Assembly (NCBI GenBank): GCA_028698405.1
Contig: JAQVDF010000157.1
Location: forward strand, 1-5,651
DNA from: Phenylobacterium sp.
GTDB lineage: Bacteria; Pseudomonadota; Alphaproteobacteria; Caulobacterales; Caulobacteraceae
Direction of reading: 5' to 3'
DNA: 5,651 nucleotides
The notes under the pieces: generated by a model
What the model saw: the letters and a program-made list of their open reading frames with translations, nothing else
Database searches by the model: none
What the model was told of the DNA's origin: nothing
Made by a program: the position numbers and the translations under genes
Part shown: in pieces, positions 1-5,369 of the stretch
Position numbering within the stretch: the first letter of the stretch is position 1
How the letters are laid out: each line of letters starts with the position of its first letter

Positions 1-81
1 GTCGCCGAAACGCCGCCGGTGGGCACGGCCGGCGGCGCGAGCGATGCGGCCGCCCCGGCGCCCGCGCCCGCCGGACAGTAG
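1..81 (+). CDS. C-terminal end of an unidentified protein (partial)
   Basis: The frame beginning at base 1 is open and ends at a TAG (79-81), giving the last 26 residues of a protein whose start lies outside the window. The visible part is low-complexity and rich in Ala, Pro and Gly, ending in an alternating Ala-Pro stretch and then Ala-Gly-Gln. Such tails are common as disordered C-termini in high-GC alphaproteobacteria and do not identify a family. The stop lies only four bases from the stop of the minus-strand small gene at 86-196, so the two genes converge tightly. The call rests on the open frame and the lack of any better use for this stretch; function is unknown. Confidence 0.5.
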   Translation, partial: VAETPPVGTAGGASDAAAPAPAPAGQ

Positions 82-85
82 GCCG

Positions 86-196
86 TCAAACCGCCACCAT
101 GGCGCCGGTGGCGATCGCGGTGGCGACCGCGAGCAGCGGCGTCAGAGCCAGGGCGATGTTCATCAGGCCGATCACGGGGAAGGAAGTATTCGTCAT
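86..196 (-). CDS. Small hydrophobic single-span membrane peptide, 36 aa
   Basis: Read on the minus strand, an ATG at 196-194 opens 36 codons ending in TGA (88-86). The peptide begins MTNTSFPVIGLMNIALALTP and continues with Leu, Ala, Val, Ile, Thr and Gly to the end. It has no charged residue, and about residues 6-36 could form one transmembrane helix with prolines at 7 and 20. Upstream, reading on the minus strand, GGAGAG lies six bases before the ATG, a good ribosome binding site that supports translation from this start. I do not recognise the family. It has its own upstream intergenic region, diverges from the exonuclease gene and converges on the gene ending at 81. It could be a small membrane-complex subunit or regulator, or a chance open frame; the clean SD and uniform hydrophobicity favour a real gene. 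Confidence 0.6.
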   Translation of the reverse strand: MTNTSFPVIGLMNIALALTPLLAVATAIATGAMVAV

Positions 197-249
197 CTGG
201 ATCTCTCCGCTTTTCTGGTGAGGCGCGGTGTCGCGTCTGTCTGATCTGC

Positions 250-257
250 GTTGTAGT
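250..257 (-). promoter_or_regulatory. Possible -10 element for the small membrane peptide gene
   Basis: On the minus strand this reads ACTACAAC, which matches seven of eight positions of the Caulobacter housekeeping -10 consensus GCTANAWC as I remember it. It would start transcription roughly 47 bases before the ATG at 196. No convincing -35 element is seen at the expected distance; a TTCATC lies slightly too close. This is a motif match only. Confidence 0.3.
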
Positions 258-267
258 TCGACAGGAC

Positions 268-319
268 GATGAATACCCGTTAAGTCTCGTTCATGACCTC
301 GATTTCACAAGATGAATAC
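268..319. repeat. Direct repeat GATGAATAC, two copies 43 bp apart
   Basis: The nonamer GATGAATAC occurs at 268-276 and 311-319 in the divergent intergenic region between the small peptide gene and the exonuclease gene. Each copy is also preceded by A plus one variable base. A TTAA and the palindrome TCATGA lie between the copies. The spacing is close to four helical turns, which would put both copies on the same face of the DNA. Binding by a regulator is an inference. Confidence 0.4.
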
Positions 320-327
320 GCTGTAAT
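320..327 (+). promoter_or_regulatory. Possible -10 element for the exonuclease/aidB/ligase block
   Basis: GCTGTAAT contains TGTAAT, five of six matches to TATAAT, and six of eight matches to the Caulobacter-type GCTANAWC box. It would place the transcript start near 334, only about 18 bases before the GTG at 352. The -35 region is not recognisable. The second GATGAATAC copy abuts the box on its upstream side, where a bound activator could compensate for a poor -35. Confidence 0.35.
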
Positions 328-351
328 GCGGTCGGGGTCCGCGCGGTCGCC

Positions 352-1365
352 GTGATCCGTCCGCAGGACCTTCTCTGCCCCAGGCCCGAGGGGCTCTACT
401 GTGCGCCCGGCGACTTCTACATCGATCCGGTGCGGCCGGTGGCCCGCGCGGTGATCACCCACGGCCACTCCGACCATGCTCGCGCCGGGCACGGGGCGGT
501 GCTCGCCACCCCCGAGACCCTGGCCATCATGGCCGAACGCTATGGCGCGGATTTCGCCCAGGCGCGTCAGGCGGCGGCCTACGGCGAGACGGTGGCGCGC
601 GATGCGGTGGAGGTGACGCTGGTCCCGGCCGGCCACGTGCTGGGCTCGGCCCAGGCGGTGGTGCGCTGGCGCGGCCTGACCATGGTGGTTTCGGGCGACT
701 ACAAGCGGCGGCGCGACCCCACCTGCGCGCCGTTCGAGCCGGTCCCCTGCGACGTCTTCATCTCCGAGGCGACCTTCGGCCTGCCGGTGTTCCGCCACCC
801 GGACGCGGCCGAGGAGATCCGCCGGCTGCTGCGCTCGGTGCGCCAGTTCCCCGAGCGCAGCCACATCGTCGGCGCTTACGCCCTCGGCAAGGCCCAGCGG
901 ATCATCGCCCTGCTGCGCGAGGCCGGCTGGGAGGCGCCCATCTTCGTCCACGGCGCGCTGGAGCGGCTGAACCGCCTCTATGCCGAGCACGGGGTGGAAC
1001 TCGGGCCGCTGGCCCCGGCCACCTCGGCGGGCAAGGGCGCCGATTTCGCCGGCCAGATCATCATCGCCCCGCCTAGCGCCCTGGCCGACCGCTGGAGCCG
1101 CCGCTTCCCCGACCCGGTCGCCGCCTTCGCCTCGGGCTGGATGCGGGTGCGCGCCAGGGCCCGCCAGCGCGGCGTCGAGCTGCCGCTGGTGATCTCCGAC
1201 CACGCCGACTGGGACGAGCTGACCGCCACCGTCGACGAGATCCGCCCCGGCGAGCTGTGGATCACCCACGGCCGCGAGGAGGCCCTGGCCCGCTGGGCCG
1301 AGCTGCACGGCGTCGAGGCCCGCGCCCTGGCGCTGGTCGGCTACGAGGAAGAGGACGACGACTGA
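352..1365 (+). CDS. Ligase-associated exonuclease, metallo-beta-lactamase/beta-CASP fold
   Basis: This 337-residue cytoplasmic protein matches the putative exonuclease found next to bacterial ATP-dependent DNA ligases (TIGR04122 type) and probably trims DNA ends before sealing. Metal-binding motifs visible are HxHxDH at 37-42, His95 in PAGHVLGSAQ, and Asp116 in GDYK. SEATFG (138-143) supplies the beta-CASP motif A acid Glu139. SDHADW (282-287) supplies the motif B His284, and THG (305-307) the motif C His306. The C-terminus is acidic (EEEDDD). The GTG start is chosen because the frame is closed by a TGA at 313-315 and MIRPQDLLCPRPEGLY fits the family N-terminus. No clear Shine-Dalgarno precedes it; GGGG lies 14 bases away. 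It leads a co-directional block with aidB and the ligase. Substrate and polarity are inferred from the family. It lacks any sign of truncation. Confidence 0.9.
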   Translation: MIRPQDLLCPRPEGLYCAPGDFYIDPVRPVARAVITHGHSDHARAGHGAVLATPETLAIMAERYGADFAQARQAAAYGETVARDAVEVTLVPAGHVLGSAQAVVRWRGLTMVVSGDYKRRRDPTCAPFEPVPCDVFISEATFGLPVFRHPDAAEEIRRLLRSVRQFPERSHIVGAYALGKAQRIIALLREAGWEAPIFVHGALERLNRLYAEHGVELGPLAPATSAGKGADFAGQIIIAPPSALADRWSRRFPDPVAAFASGWMRVRARARQRGVELPLVISDHADWDELTATVDEIRPGELWITHGREEALARWAELHGVEARALALVGYEEEDDD

Positions 1366-1393
1366 CGCCGCCGTCGACGAAGGTCAGGCGCGG

Positions 1394-1437
1394 GGAGGCC
1401 CGCCGGGGTTAGTCTCGGGCAAGCCAGGAGGCCCGCC
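1394..1437 (+). repeat. 11-bp direct repeat spanning the aidB ribosome binding site
   Basis: GGAGGCCCGCC is present at 1394-1404 and again at 1427-1437. The second copy carries most of the Shine-Dalgarno sequence and the spacer directly before the aidB ATG. The first copy has no start codon behind it. The repeats are exactly 33 bp apart. This may be a local duplication or a chance repeat in GC-rich DNA. Confidence 0.5.
1426..1431 (+). promoter_or_regulatory. Strong ribosome binding site of aidB
   Basis: AGGAGG, a full match to the anti-Shine-Dalgarno sequence, lies six bases before the ATG at 1438. It fixes the aidB start. It is much stronger than the sites before the exonuclease and the ligase, so AidB may be made in excess over its neighbours. 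Confidence 0.85.
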
Positions 1438-3090
1438 ATGGACGATGCGCTCTCCCACCTCGCCGACGAGCCGCTGAACCAGCCGCCGCCGCTGGAGCCC
1501 TACAACCTCTTCAATTCCGACCGGGCGCTGGTCGAAGCCGTGGAGCGCGAGGGCGCGGCCTGGGCCGTCGACGATCTTGCCGCCTACGGCGCGCGGCTGG
1601 GTTCGCCCGAGACCGCCCGGCTCGGCTACCTCGCCAACCGCGACACGCCCCGGCTGCACACCCACGACCGCCAGGGGCGGCGGATCGACTGGGTGGAGTT
1701 CCATCCGGCCTGGCACGAGCTGATGGCCCTGCTGGTCGGCCAGGGGCTGCACGCCTCGCCCTGGTCGGACCCCAAGCCCGGCGCCCAGGTCCACCGCGCC
1801 GCCGGCCTCTACATGACCGGCCAGGTGGAGGCCGGCACCAGCTGCCCGATCTCGATGACCTATGCGGCCATCCCGGTGCTGCGCCGGGCCGCGCCCGAAA
1901 TCCAGGCCTGGCTGCCCAGGCTCTACTCCCGCACCTACGACCCCGCCCACCGGCCGGCCGCGGAGAAGGCCGGCGCCCTGGTCGGCATGGGCATGACCGA
2001 GAAGCAGGGCGGCAGCGACGTCCGCTCCAACCAGACGCGCGCCACGCCGCTGGGCGAGGCCGGGCCGGGGCGGCCCTACCGGATCGACGGCCACAAGTGG
2101 TTCATGTCCGCGCCGATGTGCGACGCCTTCCTGGTGCTGACCCAGGCGCCCGGCGGTCTTTCCTGCTTCTTCCTGCCCAGGTGGATGCCGGAGGGAACGC
2201 TGAACGGGGTGCGCTTCCAGCGGCTGAAGGACAAGCTCGGCAACCGCTCCAACGCCTCCAGCGAGGTGGAATTCCACGGCGCCTTCGGCTGGCTGGTGGG
2301 CGAGGAGGGGCGGGGCGTGCCGACCATCATCGAGATGGCCAACCACACCCGGCTGGACAACGTCGTGGCCTCGGCCGGAGTGCAGCGCCGGGCGCTGGCC
2401 CAGGCGATCCACCACGCCCGCCATCGCACCGCCTTCCAGCGCCGGCTCGTGGACCAGCCGCTGATGGCCGCGGTGCTCGCCGACATGGCCCTGGAGGTGG
2501 AGGCGGCCACGGCGCTGGCCTTTCGCCTGGCCCGCACCTTCGACGCCGAAACCGACCCGGCCGAGAGCCGCCTGCGCCGCCTGCTGACGCCGGCCGCCAA
2601 ATACTGGGTCTGCAAGCGCGGGCCGGTGCTGGCCGCCGAGGCCCTCGAGGTGCTGGGCGGCAACGGCTACGTCGAGGACAGCGGTCTGCCGCGCCTCTAC
2701 CGCGAACTGCCGGTCTATTCGATCTGGGAGGGCTCGGCGAACGTCATGTGCCTGGACGTGCTGCGCGCCCTGCGCCGCGAGCCGGACGCGCTCGACGCCC
2801 TGGCCGCCGAGCTCGCCCCTGCGCGCGGCGCCGACGCGGCGCTCGACGCGCGCATCGAGGCGGTGCTGGACGCCGCGCGCGAGGGGCCCGGCGAGGCGGC
2901 CCTGCGCCGCTGGGTGCGGGACCTGGTCGTGACCCTGCAGGCGGCGCTGCTGGCCCGCTCGGCCCCGGGCTTCGTCGCCGAGGGTTTCATCGCCGGCCGG
3001 CTCTCCGGCGACCCCGGCGCCTTCGGGGCTCTGCCGGACGGGATCGCCATGCGCGAGATCGTCGAGCGGGCCGCGCCGGCCGGAACCTGA
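1438..3090 (+). CDS. aidB: AidB-type acyl-CoA dehydrogenase-like alkylation response protein
   Basis: This 550-residue protein closely resembles E. coli AidB (541 aa as I recall), an FAD-containing acyl-CoA dehydrogenase homologue of the adaptive response that binds DNA and is thought to protect it from alkylation or destroy the alkylating agent. The N-terminal block contains NQPPPLEPYNLF followed by FHPAWHELM. The flavin/substrate core has GMGMTEKQGGSDV (183-195), HKWFMS around 219-224 and RLKDKLGNRSNASSEVEF (262-279). Near the end, SIWEGSANVMCLDVLR carries Glu431 at the usual catalytic glutamate position (Glu425 in E. coli) and Arg443, equivalent to the E. coli DNA-contact Arg437. The C-terminal 100 residues, the DNA-binding region in E. 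coli, are Ala/Arg-rich and diverge more. The gene lies 72 bases after the exonuclease stop and 50 bases before the ligase. No Ada-type or LexA-type operator is seen. The assignment is firm; the exact enzymatic activity of AidB is unsettled. Confidence 0.93.
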   Translation: MDDALSHLADEPLNQPPPLEPYNLFNSDRALVEAVEREGAAWAVDDLAAYGARLGSPETARLGYLANRDTPRLHTHDRQGRRIDWVEFHPAWHELMALLVGQGLHASPWSDPKPGAQVHRAAGLYMTGQVEAGTSCPISMTYAAIPVLRRAAPEIQAWLPRLYSRTYDPAHRPAAEKAGALVGMGMTEKQGGSDVRSNQTRATPLGEAGPGRPYRIDGHKWFMSAPMCDAFLVLTQAPGGLSCFFLPRWMPEGTLNGVRFQRLKDKLGNRSNASSEVEFHGAFGWLVGEEGRGVPTIIEMANHTRLDNVVASAGVQRRALAQAIHHARHRTAFQRRLVDQPLMAAVLADMALEVEAATALAFRLARTFDAETDPAESRLRRLLTPAAKYWVCKRGPVLAAEALEVLGGNGYVEDSGLPRLYRELPVYSIWEGSANVMCLDVLRALRREPDALDALAAELAPARGADAALDARIEAVLDAAREGPGEAALRRWVRDLVVTLQAALLARSAPGFVAEGFIAGRLSGDPGAFGALPDGIAMREIVERAAPAGT

Positions 3091-3105
3091 GCCGGCGGCG
3101 AGGCT

Positions 3106-3133
3106 TTGGCCCAGGGTCTCCACCGCCTAGGTT
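3106..3133 (+). promoter_or_regulatory. Possible internal promoter just before the ligase
   Basis: TTGGCCC (3106-3112) and CCTAGGTT (3126-3133) are 13 bases apart and resemble the Caulobacter-type TTGACGS N10-14 GCTANAWC promoter imperfectly. The -10-like part ends seven bases before the ligase ATG, so transcription could begin at or near the start codon and give a leaderless ligase message. The intergenic stretch otherwise offers only AGG, nine bases before the ATG, as a ribosome binding site. Confidence 0.3.
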
Positions 3134-3140
3134 CCAGCGC

Positions 3141-4760
3141 ATGCGCGCCTTCGCAGAACTGCTCGACCGCCTGTCGCTGACGGGCTCGCGCAACGCCAAG
3201 CTGACCCTGGTGCGCGACTATCTGGCGGCGACGCCGGACCCCGACCGCGGCTGGGCGCTGGCGGCGCTGACTGGCGACCTGGTGTTCCACGCCGCCAAGC
3301 CGGCCTTCATCCGCAAGGCGGTGGAGGAGCGGATGGATCCGATCCTGTTCCGCTGGTCCTACGACTACGTGGGAGATCTCGCCGAGACCGTCGCCCTGGT
3401 CTGGCCCGAGCGGCCGGGCGCCAACCGCGGGCCGGAGCTGTCGGAGGTGGTCGAGGCGCTGCGCTCGGCCTCCCGCGGCGAAGTCCAACGGCTGATCGAG
3501 GGCTGGCTGGACGCGCTGGAGCCCACCTCCCGCTGGGCGCTGCTCAAGCTGATGACCGGCGCGCTGCGGGTCGGCTTCTCGGCCCGGCTCGCCAAGCAGG
3601 CCGACGCCGACCTCGGCCGAGTGCCGGTCGCCGAGGTGGAGGAAGTCTGGCACGCCCAGCATCCGCCCTACGAGGACCTGTTCGCCTGGCTGGAGGGCCG
3701 CTCGGACCGGCCGAGCCCCACCGCGCCCGGCCGCTTCCGCCCGGTGATGCTGGCCCAGGCGATCGACGAAGCCGTCGACTTCGGCAAGCTCGACCCGGCC
3801 GACTACACCGCCGAGTGGAAGTGGGACGGCATCCGCGTGCAGGCGGTTTCCGAAGGCGGCGTGCGGCGGCTCTACACCCGCACCGGCGACGACATCTCGC
3901 GCACCTTCCCCGACGTGGTGGAGAGCCTGAACTTCGAGGGCGTGCTGGACGGCGAGCTGCTGGTGATGCGAGACGGCAGGGTCGCCCCCTTCGCCGACCT
4001 GCAGCAGCGGCTGAACCGCAAGAGCGTCGACGCCAGGCTGATGGCCGCCCAACCCGCCGGCATCCGCGCGTACGACATCCTGTCCGACCGGGGCGAGGAC
4101 CTGCGCGTCCTGCCGTTCGCCGAGCGCCGAAAGCGGCTGGAGGCCTTCGTGGCCCGCCTCGGCTCGACGCGCATCGACCTCTCGCCCCTGCAGCCGTTCG
4201 AGAGCTGGAGCGAACTCGCCGACCTTCGGGCGGCCCCGCCGCCGGGCGATCCCCAGGCCGCCGAGGGCCTGATGCTCAAGCGCTGGGATTCGATCTACGA
4301 GGCCGGCCGGCCCAAGGGCCCCTGGTTCAAGTGGAAGCGCGATCCGTTCCTGATCGACGCGGTGCTGATGTACGCCCAGCGCGGCCACGGCCGGCGCTCC
4401 AGCTACTATTCGGACTTCACCTTCGGGGTCTGGTGCGAGGACGCCGACGGGCGGCGCATGCTGACCCCGGTCGGCAAGGCCTACTTCGGCTTCACCGACC
4501 AGGAGCTGATGCAGCTCGACAAGTTCGTCCGCGACCACACGGTGGAGCGGTTCGGACCGGTCCGCGCCGTCCGCGCCGAGCCCCACGCGGGGCTGGTCCT
4601 GGAGATCGCCTTCGAGGGTATGCAACGCTCCTCCCGCCACAAGAGCGGCGTCGCCATGCGCTTTCCGCGGATCAGCCGCATCCGCTGGGACAAGCCCCCC
4701 GGCGAGGCCGACGAGCTGGCGACGCTGGAGCGGATGCTCGAGCGGATGGAAGCGCGCTGA
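3141..4760 (+). CDS. ATP-dependent DNA ligase, PP_1105 / cisplatin damage response family
   Basis: This 539-residue protein seals nicks in DNA using ATP. The N-terminal part (about 1-200) is the alpha-helical DNA-binding domain. The adenylation domain follows, with motif I K227-WDG carrying the lysine that takes the AMP, RTGDDISR from 247, motif III DGELL (270-274), motif IIIa YD (311-312), motif IV EGLMLK (375-380) and motif V WFKWKR (395-400). The OB-fold domain ends with motif VI-like RFPRISRIRWDKP (507-519). All nucleotidyltransferase motifs are intact. The ATG at 3141 is chosen because MRAFAELLDRL followed by SRNAKL is the usual start of this family, although the frame stays open far upstream through the aidB region. 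It is distinct from the NAD-dependent replicative LigA and from the fused NHEJ LigD. With the exonuclease it forms part of a repair cluster that often includes an Lhr helicase and a metallophosphoesterase, both absent here. Confidence 0.94.
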   Translation: MRAFAELLDRLSLTGSRNAKLTLVRDYLAATPDPDRGWALAALTGDLVFHAAKPAFIRKAVEERMDPILFRWSYDYVGDLAETVALVWPERPGANRGPELSEVVEALRSASRGEVQRLIEGWLDALEPTSRWALLKLMTGALRVGFSARLAKQADADLGRVPVAEVEEVWHAQHPPYEDLFAWLEGRSDRPSPTAPGRFRPVMLAQAIDEAVDFGKLDPADYTAEWKWDGIRVQAVSEGGVRRLYTRTGDDISRTFPDVVESLNFEGVLDGELLVMRDGRVAPFADLQQRLNRKSVDARLMAAQPAGIRAYDILSDRGEDLRVLPFAERRKRLEAFVARLGSTRIDLSPLQPFESWSELADLRAAPPPGDPQAAEGLMLKRWDSIYEAGRPKGPWFKWKRDPFLIDAVLMYAQRGHGRRSSYYSDFTFGVWCEDADGRRMLTPVGKAYFGFTDQELMQLDKFVRDHTVERFGPVRAVRAEPHAGLVLEIAFEGMQRSSRHKSGVAMRFPRISRIRWDKPPGEADELATLERMLERMEAR

Positions 4761-4770
4761 GCGCTCAGCG
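4755..4770. repeat. Perfect 16-bp palindrome across the convergent stop codons
   Basis: CGCTGAGCGCTCAGCG equals its own reverse complement. It contains the ligase stop TGA at 4758-4760 and the phosphatase stop TGA at 4767-4765 on the other strand; both genes end in the same CGC-TGA. As RNA from either strand it can form a six-pair stem with a GCGC loop. There is no T-run on either side, so a classical intrinsic terminator is not shown, but it could block exonucleases or assist termination in both directions. Confidence 0.6.
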
Positions 4771-5277
4771 GATCTCGTCCTTCAGGAACTCCCAGAGGTC
4801 GCCGCCGCTGAACTTGAGGCCGCGGACGCCGGCGCGGCGGGCGGCTTCCATGTCGGCCTCCTTGTCGCCGACCATCAGCGAGCGGGCGACGTCCACCGGC
4901 CACTCGGCGATGGCTTGCAGCAGCATGCCGGGGTTCGGCTTGCGCAGCGGCGGGTCGGGGTGGCGGTAGGCCTCCACGGTCGCCTCCGGGTGGTGCGGAC
5001 AGTGGTAGATGGCGTCGATGCGCGCGCCCTCGGCGGCCAGGGCCTCGGCCATCCTGGCGTGCAGGGCCTGCATGTCGGCCTCGCTGTAGTAGCCGCGGCC
5101 GATGCCCGACTGGTTGGTCGCCACGATCACCAGCCAGCCCGACCGGTTGGCCTCGCGCACCGCCCGCGCCGCGCCGGGGGTGAAGCGGAAATCCTCCCAG
5201 CGGCTGACGTAGCCGAGGTCTTCGTTGAGGACGCCGTCGCGGTCGAGGAACAGGGTGGGGCGGAGCGGTTCGGTCAC
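4765..5277 (-). CDS. gmhB: GmhB-like HAD phosphatase (heptose 1,7-bisphosphate 7-phosphatase)
   Basis: This 170-residue cytoplasmic HAD phosphatase belongs to the GmhB/HisB-N group. GmhB removes the 7-phosphate from D-glycero-D-manno-heptose 1,7-bisphosphate in lipopolysaccharide core precursor synthesis. Motif I is DRDGVLN with Asp12 as nucleophile and Asp14 as acid/base. Motif II is TNQSG (54-58) followed by GRGYY, motif III is Lys113 in RKPNPGM, and motif IV is GDKEADM with Asp138 and Asp142 for magnesium. The loop has CPHHP (93-97), but the second Cys-x-Cys pair that completes the zinc site of E. coli GmhB is missing: the segment before RKP reads RHPDPPL. The GTG start at 5277 is chosen because it precedes PTLFLDRDG at the usual distance and is preceded by GAGG at four bases. 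No other heptose gene is visible, so substrate is inferred; a different sugar bisphosphate is possible. Confidence 0.82.
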   Translation of the reverse strand: MTEPLRPTLFLDRDGVLNEDLGYVSRWEDFRFTPGAARAVREANRSGWLVIVATNQSGIGRGYYSEADMQALHARMAEALAAEGARIDAIYHCPHHPEATVEAYRHPDPPLRKPNPGMLLQAIAEWPVDVARSLMVGDKEADMEAARRAGVRGLKFSGGDLWEFLKDEIR

Positions 5278-5283
5278 GGGGCC

Positions 5284-5291
5284 TCTATAGC
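5284..5291 (-). promoter_or_regulatory. Possible -10 element for gmhB
   Basis: On the minus strand this reads GGCTATAG, continuing to TATAGA, with GCTATA matching the core of the Caulobacter-type GCTANAWC box. The box ends six bases before the GTG start, so transcription would begin at or within a base or two of the start codon, which suggests a leaderless message. No good -35 element is seen. Confidence 0.35.
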
Positions 5292-5328
5292 CGCAAAGTC
5301 GCAGCCATTTCGCCTGAGAGATTGGGCC

Positions 5329-5336
5329 GCTATGGT
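5329..5336 (+). promoter_or_regulatory. Weak possible -10 element for the ABC transporter gene
   Basis: GCTATGGT partly matches GCTANAWC and would start a transcript near 5343, leaving a leader of about 27 bases that holds the ribosome binding site. The only -35 candidate, TTTCGC at 5308-5313, is poor. The 92-bp spacer (5278-5369) is shared with the divergent gmhB gene and holds nothing else that I can recognise. Confidence 0.2.
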
Positions 5337-5358
5337 CGCCGCGGTTTCGCAGAGCTTC

Positions 5359-5363
5359 AGGAG
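5359..5363 (+). promoter_or_regulatory. Ribosome binding site that fixes a TTG start
   Basis: AGGAG, extended as AGGAGAGG to 5366, lies six bases before the TTG at 5370. This decides the start of the ABC ATPase at a rare start codon. The next in-frame candidate, GTG at 5391, has no such site. Confidence 0.75.
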
Positions 5364-5369
5364 AGGCCG

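Noticed and set aside
92..113. Stem-loop as an intrinsic terminator for the gene ending at 81
   Set aside because: A seven-pair stem with an eight-base loop exists, but no T-run follows and it lies within the small coding frame, so it may be chance.
44..244. Plus-strand open frame of 66 codons across the small-gene region
   Set aside because: It has no ribosome binding site and an Arg/Pro-rich product; the opposite strand has a better supported small gene.
280..294. CtrA binding site (TTAA N7 TTAA)
   Set aside because: TTAA at 280-283 is followed at seven bases by TCAT, only a half match.
256..303. LexA-type operator (GTTC N7 GTTC) upstream of the exonuclease
   Set aside because: GTTC occurs at 256-259 and 289-292, but neither has a second GTTC at seven bases.
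280..1308. Minus-strand open frame opposite the exonuclease (342 codons)
   Set aside because: Composition is antisense-like, and the plus strand encodes a clear beta-CASP protein across the same stretch.
1384..3123. Long minus-strand open frame opposite aidB (579 codons)
   Set aside because: It is the complement of a well-identified gene; its product is a Gly/Arg/Ala/His/Gln-rich string with no family features, as expected from the antisense frame of GC-rich coding DNA.
2097..3140. Upstream in-frame extension of the ligase through the aidB region
   Set aside because: The extension is Arg/Gly/Pro/Ala-rich and unlike any ligase domain, while the family N-terminus begins exactly at the ATG at 3141.
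2715..4640. Long minus-strand open frame opposite the ligase (641 codons)
   Set aside because: Same kind of composition artefact opposite a ligase with every catalytic motif intact; no credible start site or domain.
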